From Leptothoe sp034932105 (GTDB lineage: Bacteria; Cyanobacteriota; Cyanobacteriia; Phormidesmidales; Phormidesmidaceae), in assembly GCF_034932105.1 (NCBI RefSeq), contig NZ_JAYGIG010000010.1:20510-84509 (forward strand): a stretch of DNA of 64,000 nucleotides, given 5' to 3'. The notes below the pieces were generated by a model that saw only the letters and a list, made by a program, of their open reading frames with translations, was not told the DNA's origin and made no database searches. The position numbers and the translations under genes were made by a program. Within the stretch, counting starts at the first letter, position 1, and each line of letters begins with the position of its first letter. Shown here one piece after another: positions 51,446 to 60,200 of the stretch.

Positions 51446-51562
51446 TTCTTGCTTAGGTCGCTCCATTTTGCGATTTTTCTACCCCAAACAGGAAAATGGT
51501 CATAACTCAGGAATCTGAGTTGGAACACGCCGAGAATTTGATATATTGAAACTCTGCAATTC

Positions 51563-51633
51563 GGCGGCATGGCCAAGTGGTAAGGCAGAGGATTGCAAAT
51601 CCTTTACCCCCAGTTCGAATCTGGGTGCCGCCT
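51563..51633 (+). tRNA. trnC-GCA: tRNA-Cys (anticodon GCA)
   Basis: The cloverleaf is complete in 71 nt. The acceptor GGCGGCA pairs with TGCCGCC, and the D arm contains AAGTGGTAA. The anticodon stem GAGGA/TCCTT region encloses TTGCAAA with GCA at 51595-51597. The T arm is CCCAG TTCGAAT CTGGG. The discriminator base is T (51633), as required for Cys. CCA is not encoded. Confidence 0.97.
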
Positions 51634-51877
51634 TTTGTGAGCGGGCACGACCTCCATCGGGTTGTGCTCTGCTCACTGGCGAATTTATGGGGCGATCAAG
51701 CATTCTTTTTGATCAATGCTTTGATCGTATTGGGTGCTGGATCCGTAGACCGTACTTGAATCTTAATGAGCATCTTTGTGCGACCCACAATGGGACGCTA
51801 CCCGGTGACCTAGGCCCAGTTACGAGCGGTGGCAGCCATGCCCCAGTTAGAGCGGGAGCTAATGCTGTGGCGACCTA
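51634..51877. other. intergenic region after tRNA-Cys
   Basis: About 240 bp with no gene supported. A TTTT follows the tRNA acceptor directly, which may end its transcript. GATCAAGCATT...AATGCTTTGATC (51695-51725) forms an imperfect stem. Confidence 0.4.
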
Positions 51878-52561
51878 CTAGTCCACGTCGTAATAGGCCA
51901 CATTTGCCCGCTTCTGCCGCACCGGGGGCGGTGGCAAAAACTCCTGTTCGTAATATCTATAGCTACTGGGGGGAACGGGCATCTGGAAGGGATAGACCAC
52001 CGGTACGGAGCGCTCCTCTCGTCGCCGACCCGACGACATCAAAACGACGCAGAGGATCAACACACCGCCGCCAAAGATCATTACCACCAATAGGCCACCC
52101 CCAATCCACAGCAGGGTGGTTTGCATAGAAGAAGTGTCCTGCTCAGACTGGGCCGCCGCCAGCTGTCCATTTTGCATGGAAAGGGTATCTACCGAATGCT
52201 GATATTCCCTTAGCTGGGAGAGGACGGCCCTGGTTTCTTCCTGCTGCTGCTTGAGCTGATTTTCTAAATTACGGGCGAGCATTTCCTGCTGAACCAGCTG
52301 ATTCTCAAGCTTTGTCGTTAGCTCACGCTGTTTATCCAGGTCCTGCTTAATGTCATTGCTGATGTCGTTGTCAATGGTTTGTACCGGGGATTGGGGTACA
52401 GGGACGACAGCTTCTAGGGCGGCGGCACTCGACTCAGTATCGGGGGATGAAGTGTTGTGAAACCCAACTCGCGCTAATAGCAATACCAAAACGGCTACAC
52501 CAGTCGTGGCACATCCAGCCACGAAAGCAGTCGTATCGGTCATTGACGATTTGGGTGACAT
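51878..52561 (-). CDS. membrane protein with coiled coil and C-terminal polar tail
   Basis: The product has 227 residues. Hydrophobic segments lie at about 12-32 (VAGCATTGVAVLVLLLA) and about 148-172 (TTLLWIGGGLLVVMIFGGG). Between them is a coiled coil of about 70 residues (about 68-138; LENQLVQQEMLARNLENQLK with heptads). The C-terminal 50 residues are Arg/Pro/Tyr-rich. The architecture suggests a two-pass protein with a periplasmic coiled coil. No family recognised. Confidence 0.65.
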   Translation of the reverse strand: MSPKSSMTDTTAFVAGCATTGVAVLVLLLARVGFHNTSSPDTESSAAALEAVVPVPQSPVQTIDNDISNDIKQDLDKQRELTTKLENQLVQQEMLARNLENQLKQQQEETRAVLSQLREYQHSVDTLSMQNGQLAAAQSEQDTSSMQTTLLWIGGGLLVVMIFGGGVLILCVVLMSSGRRREERSVPVVYPFQMPVPPSSYRYYEQEFLPPPPVRQKRANVAYYDVD

Positions 52562-53330
52562 TAATTAATTAACTGCCCCTAACAGTTCACTACTGGACTA
52601 CGGCCAAGTTGAAGCCCATCGCTTGCTTTAGGTCTAAACGACCGTTCTGGAAGTGAACAAGATTTGATATGGATGTCTGTCACAACCGGTGGCATTTGCT
52701 CAAGATGATTAACGTGGGCTGACTGCTTCCTGACCTAATTGCTGATTCCACTGTTCCCAGGGATGACCTTATCTCGATAAGAGTATGGCGGCTCTGGTGT
52801 CAAGGCTTATTTATATTACCGTAGGTAATGAGAGAAACCTTGGATTAGAAATAGATTTCTCAGATTTTTCAGATCTGGTTGGCTATTGTTTGTTTAGGCA
52901 TTTGCAGGCTCCCTGAAAATATATCCTGAAAACGTACGTTTTAGTGTACACGATGGCATTGCATATTATACCTTGAGTTCCAGGATAGTAACGTTGCTAG
53001 ACAATGTTATGGATGCTTGATCATCCTGGTCTAAACATGGCGCTGACACGAACCTAGGGTGTGAAAGCCTGAAAATTTGTAAACAATAGACCGGGATATG
53101 GCTATTGCCGCTACAGTATGCCACGATTTTACAAAAATCCTCGGTTTTTTGTCTGTATAGCCTGACATTGAGGGGTTGCTGTCAAGCTAATAGATTTCAA
53201 TCTACTTTATTTATAGTATTTCTTTATGATTTCAATCTTGACAATAAAAGGTTAAATCAATAAGTAATAAGACCTCTACCTTGGTTGGACCTTCTTAGGA
53301 TGTAGAGGTTATTTAAGGATATGCTAGCCC
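52562..53330. other. long gene-free region, AT-rich, with one promoter candidate
   Basis: About 770 bp, the longest empty stretch in the window. No frame over 40 codons with a ribosome site is convincing. The only well-formed element is the promoter and hairpin at 53238-53310, listed separately. AAAAATCCTCGGTTTTTT near 53137 is a weak stem. A small RNA cannot be excluded. Confidence 0.45.
53238..53310 (+). promoter_or_regulatory. promoter with a 5-prime leader hairpin
   Basis: TTGACA (53238-53243), a 17-nt spacer and TAAGTA (53261-53266) form a sigma-A-type promoter whose transcript would start at about 53272. The first transcribed bases, ACCTCTAC (53272-53279), pair with GTAGAGGT (53302-53309). 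The mRNA would therefore begin with a stem-loop, a known way to protect 5-prime ends. The coding start of the downstream gene is 22 nt after the stem. Confidence 0.55.
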
Positions 53331-53690
53331 ATGGATATTGCTCCAGAAAAGGTAGCGCACTTGTCAACTCGGGTAGATACCCTGCATCAGCTCCTAGAGC
53401 AAATTGATGGCAAGGTGTCTGATCTATTAGTGCGTCAAGATATGAATAGTGATGGTGGTCGGCCTAAGTTTGGGGTCAGTCCTCCTGAAAGGATGGTGGC
53501 TAATGGCTTGAAAGAGGCTTTTGACCATAAGGATATATTGAATGATGAGCCTCATTTTGGTTTGGATCTGCTGACGGGTAATCAGGTGCTGTCCCCTGAG
53601 ATTCAGGTCCAACGGTTGACGGCTCAGTTGACGGCTGCCTACAACCGGATCGCCGCATTGGAGGAGCAGCTGCTAGCTTATCGCCACTAG
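53331..53690 (+). CDS. small coiled-coil protein, unknown
   Basis: The product has 119 residues. An N-terminal coiled coil (about 1-36: VAHLSTRVDTLHQLLEQIDG) and a C-terminal one (about 90-117: VQRLTAQLTAAYNRIAALEEQLL) flank a polar middle. There is no membrane segment or catalytic motif. It is expressed from its own promoter with a leader hairpin. Not recognised as a family. Confidence 0.65.
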   Translation: MDIAPEKVAHLSTRVDTLHQLLEQIDGKVSDLLVRQDMNSDGGRPKFGVSPPERMVANGLKEAFDHKDILNDEPHFGLDLLTGNQVLSPEIQVQRLTAQLTAAYNRIAALEEQLLAYRH

Positions 53691-53746
53691 GGAGTGGCAA
53701 TGCTGTGGGGGCTTGACTATTGCTAGATGAAACGCGCAGTGCGCCA

Positions 53747-54889
53747 TCATGATTTTTCAGATGGTTCTGGTGAATTTGGGCAACTTTCTAGTATCGCTTC
53801 CATGGCTTGTAGGGTTTTTTCTTGTTGCCAATTTTGGTAGAGGTGCCCTGCTATTAAACAGCCGCCTGCCCCAACGCCTTCTTTGACATATCCTTGTTCA
53901 AAAATAGTGAACTGTGGATAATGGGACGCTTTGAATGAAAAACGGCTGCTCATGATGGGAGGTGTGGGGATGGTGTGGGCTAGTTTTAGAAATTGACTGG
54001 TTTCATCCTGCACAATCCATTGAGTTGTGCCGATGACAACATTGTTTGAGTGCCATGGGTATTGGGTACCCAGTTGCTGAAGCATTGTGTAGATGGCAAG
54101 CATTTGACTGCCGCCAGCGAGAAGAACGCCACTGTGGTGGCTGGCGGCTAGGGTCATACCGATGACAAAGGGTTGCATGGGGTCGCCGACGGCTGCGATC
54201 GCAGCCCACACATCCATCCCATGCCTAACTTCTGACCCAGACATCAACCCGGTTTTAATCAGGGCTGCTTTTTGCTTGTGGTTGCAGGTCGGATGGCTGC
54301 TTCCCATGAGTCCGGCCACATCAAACCCTAACGCCGTGAGTACAGCCTGGGCGGTTGTAGTTCCGGCAACGACACATTCACCCACGATCAAATAGCTGCC
54401 AGCAAACCGCCGGCCTAAGGTTTCTCCCCATTGCAGCCCTGCTTTGAAGAGCTGCTCAACGGTTTTAGGGTCAAGGGCTTGGCCAGAACTGACACAGCGG
54501 GCCATCGCCCCATGGAGATCTACGTGGGGAACGCTGGGGGGGAGGGGGAGGCCCGCATTAAATAAATAAATTGGTAGGTTGAGGCCGGTAACCATGGCCC
54601 GGGTAAGCAGGGCCGGTGATACCCCCGCCCGTAGGGGCGGTAAAGGATATTGGGGTGCTGCGGTCGGCCCGTCATAGATGAATTCAGCATCGGCGACCGC
54701 TGTTTTCAGGCGCGCTTCGGGGGTATTCCCCGCCGCCGAAATGCCTGGAATGAGAGCTGTTTCGGTAAACCCTAGGACACATACATAGCAAGGGCGCTGA
54801 CCCTGATACTGGTGCTGCCATTTTTGGCTAATGGCCCGGTTAGTGTGGTGGGCAATCAACCCATGGGGGCGGGGAGATTCAGGCGACAT
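53747..54889 (-). CDS. CobT-like nicotinate-nucleotide phosphoribosyltransferase (TIGR00303 type)
   Basis: The product has 380 residues. The N terminus (GLIAHHTNRAISQKWQHQ) is atypical for bacterial CobT, but VDLHGAMARCVSSG, LIVGECVVAGTTTAQAVLTALGFD, HHSGVLLAGGSQMLAIYTML and GYVKEGVGAGGCLIA match the archaeal/cyanobacterial TIGR00303 family. It is expected to activate the lower-ligand base of cobalamin with nicotinate mononucleotide. It lies 11 bp downstream of a DUF2232 membrane protein and probably in one operon with it and a Crp-family gene. Confidence 0.85.
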   Translation of the reverse strand: MSPESPRPHGLIAHHTNRAISQKWQHQYQGQRPCYVCVLGFTETALIPGISAAGNTPEARLKTAVADAEFIYDGPTAAPQYPLPPLRAGVSPALLTRAMVTGLNLPIYLFNAGLPLPPSVPHVDLHGAMARCVSSGQALDPKTVEQLFKAGLQWGETLGRRFAGSYLIVGECVVAGTTTAQAVLTALGFDVAGLMGSSHPTCNHKQKAALIKTGLMSGSEVRHGMDVWAAIAAVGDPMQPFVIGMTLAASHHSGVLLAGGSQMLAIYTMLQQLGTQYPWHSNNVVIGTTQWIVQDETSQFLKLAHTIPTPPIMSSRFSFKASHYPQFTIFEQGYVKEGVGAGGCLIAGHLYQNWQQEKTLQAMEAILESCPNSPEPSEKS

Positions 54890-54900
54890 GGTGGGGTCGC

Positions 54901-55737
54901 CTACTCATCGAGAATTTGCTGTACCCACCGGGGCGGCGGTGGCATGGCGATGCCCATGCGCTCCAGCAGGATCCAAGCCGTCAAATGTACGGTGAAGAGA
55001 TAGACAATGCTGCTAAAAAATACCATGGAGACAGCTGCGATTTGGATAATGCTAGGGCTGACTTGGCCGATGACCCCGAATCCTAACAGGCCAAAATCCA
55101 AGAGTCGATTGGTGATCCAGTCGATCAGCTGTACGACCTGGGCAACGAGGTAACCCCATAGGTCTTCCCCGGCCATCCATGACAATAGCCAGATGCGAAA
55201 AAAGATGCCAAAGGTAACAATCAGGGCTCCGATGGGCAACGAAATCAGCCAAGAGGTCTGACGTCGCCAGTGGTAGCCCAGTTGAACCCCCAATAAGCCA
55301 TAGGGAATGACATAGAGCAGGCTGCGGGGTGGTCCAATTAAAATCGCCAACAGCAAGCCAGACACCAGGGTGGTCATCCAGGCAGAGCGATGATTCCAGC
55401 GCAGATATACCAGGGCAATGGGGACCGGAAACAAAATTCGCAATAAAGGTCCGGGGGGAAAGTAGAGATTAATCAGCCACATGAGGCTAGCGGCGCTGGC
55501 CAGAAATGCCGTTTCCACCATGGCGACTGGACCCTTGTCACTAGGAGCGGTGACGTTACCGCTAGCAGGTGATGATGCAGAGGTGCTAGACACCTCTGCA
55601 TCGTCATCTATCCAAGGGCGGTCTAAATCTAGGTCGTCATTTCGGTTGCTATCTAGGTTTTCACTATGGGTGGAGTCGTTGCGGTCCGTCGAACCTGACG
55701 ATAGTGTGTCTGCCTGATAATCGTCTGGCTGCCCCAT
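54901..55737 (-). CDS. DUF2232 membrane protein
   Basis: The product has 278 residues from ATG 55737; the frame reaches 55788 but that start lacks a ribosome site. The first 70 residues are polar and acidic (Asp/Ser/Asn-rich). Seven or so hydrophobic segments follow, with VETAFLASAASLMWLI, FPPGPLLRILFPVPIALVYLRW and the C-terminal AWILLERMGIAMPPPPRW. This matches DUF2232 (YybS-like) proteins, which in cyanobacteria often lie beside this cobT-like gene. The function is unknown; a transport role is possible. Confidence 0.82.
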   Translation of the reverse strand: MGQPDDYQADTLSSGSTDRNDSTHSENLDSNRNDDLDLDRPWIDDDAEVSSTSASSPASGNVTAPSDKGPVAMVETAFLASAASLMWLINLYFPPGPLLRILFPVPIALVYLRWNHRSAWMTTLVSGLLLAILIGPPRSLLYVIPYGLLGVQLGYHWRRQTSWLISLPIGALIVTFGIFFRIWLLSWMAGEDLWGYLVAQVVQLIDWITNRLLDFGLLGFGVIGQVSPSIIQIAAVSMVFFSSIVYLFTVHLTAWILLERMGIAMPPPPRWVQQILDE

Positions 55738-55848
55738 GGTGCTAAAAAGTACTCCTAACCAAATTTTTAAGTTTGACCCGACCGTCAAGACTGACCGTCA
55801 AGGCCGATAGCAGACTGCCAGCAGGCTGCCAAAAAACAACAGTAGAAG

Positions 55849-56553
55849 CTAGACCAATAACTTATCCAGGGCATCTATGGATGGAATCCGGATGATATCG
55901 CGTTCCCGACTGATCAGCCCTTTCTTCTCCAGTTTACTTAAAACACGGGTAACGGTTTCCCGGGCGAGCCCACTTAAACTGCTGAGTTCGCGGTGAGGCA
56001 GGTTCGGAATTTCCACCCCTTGGGCTGCCAGGGTGCCTTGGCCGTCGGCCAGAAAGAGTAAAACATCGGCCACCCGAGACTGACTGTCCGACTCCCGCAG
56101 GCGCAGCCGTCGGTTTACCTGACGCAGTCGTCGGGCCATAAGTTTGGCCAGTCTAATGCCAGCTTGAGGCTCACTGTTCAGTAAGCTCACAAAATCCTTG
56201 GCTGGCATACTGCCAATCATGGTGGTGGCCAGGGTAATCACATCCGTAGACCGAGGGACCGCTTCCAGAGGAGCCATTTCGCCAAACAGTTCGCCTTTGC
56301 CCAGGATATTTAAAGTGACTTCTTTGCCATCCAGGTTGTAGGTGCGAATTTTTACCCACCCTTCCAAGATGAAATAGACCGAGTTGCCCCAGTCATTTTC
56401 CAGTAGCAGAACCTGACCAGCCGGGTGGCGGCGCGTAACAATCTGAGCGGTTGCTTGTTGCACCGTAGCTTCAGGTAATTCCTGAAAAAAGGGAGCTGCT
56501 GCAATCAGCGCTTCACCAGCTGAATTATCTCGGGCACCGTATTTGCTATCCAT
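55849..56553 (-). CDS. Crp/Fnr-family transcription regulator
   Basis: The product has 234 residues. The cyclic-nucleotide-binding barrel (about 20-135) has VYFILEGWVKIRTYNLDGKE and GKGELFGEMAPLEAVPRSTDV, with the cAMP-contacting Glu and Arg in place. A long dimer helix is followed by the winged HTH at about 185-225: LPHRELSSLSGLARETVTRVLSKLEKKGLI. It is therefore a likely cAMP-responsive regulator. It is upstream of the DUF2232 and cobT-like genes on the same strand, with a 111-bp gap. Confidence 0.92.
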   Translation of the reverse strand: MDSKYGARDNSAGEALIAAAPFFQELPEATVQQATAQIVTRRHPAGQVLLLENDWGNSVYFILEGWVKIRTYNLDGKEVTLNILGKGELFGEMAPLEAVPRSTDVITLATTMIGSMPAKDFVSLLNSEPQAGIRLAKLMARRLRQVNRRLRLRESDSQSRVADVLLFLADGQGTLAAQGVEIPNLPHRELSSLSGLARETVTRVLSKLEKKGLISRERDIIRIPSIDALDKLLV

Positions 56554-57215
56554 AGGTCAGGGAAGCCACGGTTGGGTGGACTCATTTAAACAATACGCTT
56601 GAAAATAGGCTTTAAAACAAGTAGAGGCCCGTTTGCTAACTAGAAAATAATTTAGTGCAGGCATGAATCGTTCGATGGGTGTAGGAACGAAGCCAAGGCT
56701 TCATGATAGCTAAGACTAGCCCGTAACTGAGAGAGAGCATGGTAGAACCCAGGCGTTTGAGACTAGCTGATGACTGGCTAATAATACTGAGAGCCATGGT
56801 AGCCCTAAGCGCTAAAGCTTAACCCATAGCTTAATCGTTAGGATAGTCGCTCCCTGAAACCTGCAGGAATAGTTTGTCTTTAGTTCGCGTCTGGTTTGCC
56901 TAAAATAGGTTACAGCACGATTGGTTCATCCCCCTAGTTCCCCAGGTCCGTTAACGTAACTTCACATCTGTGGCGTGAGGCCTAGGCGCATCGATTAGGA
57001 TGACACCCATTGATAAGCGATCCAGCTGTTTGCCTGGTCATGGAACTCCCTGGCTCCATCAGGATTGTTCTATGGGTGTTTGTAGATAGGAGGAAATTGT
57101 GATTTTTTAGCCAGCCTGCTTTACACTTTGGGCATTCCGTCGGTAGGCGCTGGCATGTCCGTCATTGGGCTAGGTGTCCTCCGCCTTACAGAGTTCGTTG
57201 TTGAAAGGCCGCACT
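56554..57215. other. long promoter-side region of the giant acidic gene
   Basis: About 660 bp between divergent genes. It must carry the promoters of the Crp-family gene and the giant gene. AGCCATGGTAGCCC and AGCGCTAAAGCTTA lie at about 56790-56825, and AGGAGGAAA at about 57087. No clear Crp palindrome (TGTGA-N6-TCACA) was found; CATCTGTGGCGTGAGG near 56966 is only a half-match. Confidence 0.4.
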
Positions 57216-60200
57216 GTGACTTCTCAAAAGGATCAAATCCAACGTCTTATTGCTGAAATTGACGCCACCTTGGCTAAACCAGCGTCCCGCTTACCGTTGG
57301 GTTTGTCGGGGGAAGCCGAGCGTCAGCGTCAGCTTTTAGGTAAGTTATTTAGCTATTTACAGGCCCTAGAGCAGACGTTTGATTCTCCGGGGGGATGGGG
57401 ACCCATTGACCCGGGGACGGGAGATTTTGTGGGTTCTGCTCAAGCAGTATCCCCTAACCTAAGGGGCCCTAATTCAGGGGCTTCTAGCCTAGAGGAGTCG
57501 GCATCCCAAGTATTGCAGGGCTTGCTCCAGGAGATGAGCTATCTGCGGGAAAATTCCCTCAAGCCCATGCGTCAGGAGCTGGAGATGCTGCAGCAGCGGC
57601 GGGATAGCTTGCAGGCAGAGGTGAGTGTTTTAGAGTCCCAGCGGAGTCCGGACCCATTTCAATCTGAGCAGCAGATAAATGCCTTTTTGGAGACATTGAT
57701 GCAGCGGCTGCAGGAGCAGCTGTCGGCTCAGATGATGCAAAATTTTGCGGCTATGGAGTCGGCCACCCTGGATCGACTATCTGCTGCCGATAATCCGGTG
57801 CCTTTAATGACGGGGCAGCGATTGGAGCAAGTGCGGTTGCTTCAGGCTGAGTCAGACCAGCTGCTATTGAAGTTGGATAGCACCCTGACCGCTGTCTTTA
57901 ATTCATTGCAAAAAAGCGTTGATAGCTACCGTGAATCCCTGGAAGAGGGACTGGACCAAATGCACGGATTGGGGCGTCAAGGTGAAGTGATTTTCCATGC
58001 GTTTGTGAATCATCTGGCTCAACAGCTGGGGCAGGATGCGTCGTCCTACTTGGCTGGAGGCGCGGGGGAGGTGGCTCAGAGGGCGGCATTACAGGATCCA
58101 CAGGTGACGACAGAGGTGGATTTGGGGACTGTCCAGCTGGATGAGTTGGATCAGGCGCTAGATGATTTGGTATTGGATGGGGATGTTGGTGCGGAGGACG
58201 GCCTAGGGAGCGACTTGGCGTTTGATCTGTCGCCTGACTTGGCTTTGTTGGGGGATGCTCTTCCCTCGGGCGGGTTTGATCTGGATGAGGATGAGGATAT
58301 TACCGTCATCCAAGCTGTTGGTATGCCTGATGTGGAGGCTGAGTTGGCCCAGCTGGAGGCTGCGATCGCATCAGACGTAGATAGTAATGACGAAGAGATT
58401 ACGATCATTCAGACTGGCAGCGGATTCAATCAGGTGGTTGACTTGGAGGAAGAGATTACCACCATCCAAACCGATGACATGCCCGATGTGGAGGCTGAAC
58501 TGGCCCAGCTGGAGGCTGCGATCGCGGACTCAACGAGTACCCTGGATGAACCCATTGACCTGGATGAGTTATCCGCTGGTCTTGAGGAGGATGACACCAC
58601 CCTAGACGACTTGGGCCTAACCGAGGCCGCTGATGTGGCATCGGAGGATGGGGAACCATCCTCCGATGGGGGACCGTTTTTAACCTTAGATGCACCCCTG
58701 GGGGATTTGGATGAAAGTCTGGGGCTACTGGCTATTGGTGCCGATAGCGGCGATCTGCTGAGTTTGACGGCGGGCCAAGGAGCCTTAGGGCAGGACGCGT
58801 TGCCCCAGATCGAGTCTGAGGACGAGTTATTTAGCTTTGATGCGAATTTTGATCGGGCTCTAGATGTATCCCCATCCGCCGAAGAGTCCATGGCTCAATT
58901 CGAGGCGGCTTTGTTTTCAGGGGATTCATCAGACCCCATCGATTTAGACGCTGACGACCTAGGCGCGATTGAGACAACATTTTCTCCCCCCGCGGCTGAC
59001 GATGAACCTCCCACTGAAGCTGATTTGTTGGCTGCTGCTGCTGTAGCCGATAGCTGGTTATTTGATTTGGGATCGGTTGAGGCCTCAGGTGAGACGGCAT
59101 CTGAGGGGGGCGATACCCCACTGGATGTCCTAATGACGCCATCCCCGTCAGCCGTGCCCGAGGATACAGCTGATGACGTGCTGGATGATGTGACGGTAGA
59201 CACCCTATTTGGAGACGACAGTGCTGCTGACGCAGCGGCACCCATTGTAGGGGCGACTGACGATCAGGATACCGTCGTGACTTCCCTGTCAGATCTGCTA
59301 CCCGATGAGCAAATCCCAGAAGTTGGCGCAGACTTTTCCGATCATGTGCCGGAGGATGTCTACATTGCGGCCGCCGCCGATGAGGATTTGATCAACTTAG
59401 TGGAACCCAGGGCAGAGCAGCGACTGTTAATTGATTTTGATGATGGGCTGCTGGTGGAGCAGCTGGATGAGGATCTGCAGCGGCTGGCCGGCGATACGTT
59501 CTCGGCCGACTATGGTCTAGAGGAAGACGATGCCCTGGAACCCTTAGATCAAGACACCTTAGAAAACATTGTTAGTGATCTAAATTTAGAGGATTTGAAC
59601 CTGGATGATGAGCCAGCATTGGATCTGGTAGATGCTGAAGCGGCGGCTACTGATTACGCTGTCGGGGATTTGGTTGGAAATCCTGTGGAAGAGCTGGTCG
59701 AAGCGCCTGTCGATCAACCAGAGGCTGTGACAGCATTGCCAACTAGCGCAGATGAAGATGTCTTTGATTTGTTTGAGGACTATGCCGCTGATTCAGTGGA
59801 CGTGGATGATCCATCCGGGAATGACCTAGACTTAGCCGCCATCGCATCACTGCCCCTCACCGATGCCAACACCGACGCCGACACTGAGGAACTCGATCTT
59901 TTAGGACTGATCACGGAGCCCTTGGCGGATGATTTTGAGGATGGGTTGCCGGATTCCCTGGCCGATGAGCTGAGTGAGCTCAGTGCGGAATCTAATGCTC
60001 TATCCCAGGAGGCTGGAGAAGCGGTCATTGATCAATTTGTGTCTGATTTAGAAGCACCTGTAATTGTTGAAGATGAGACGTTTTCGGTGCCTGCCATAGA
60101 CGCGGCAGAACCTGACTTGGACTCAGCCTCCACACCAGATTTGCCTACGGATTTGCTGAATGATGGGCTAGAAACAGACTCAGCATTGCCCGATGATTTT

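Noticed and set aside
51563..51633. tRNA-Cys as an integration site
   Set aside because: No integrase and no repeated tRNA end was seen downstream.
56554..57215. Crp operator for autoregulation
   Set aside because: Only weak half-sites were found; no TGTGA-N6-TCACA palindrome.
58151..59245. Several long minus-strand Ser-rich frames
   Set aside because: Antisense of the acidic region of the giant gene, with the same composition effect.
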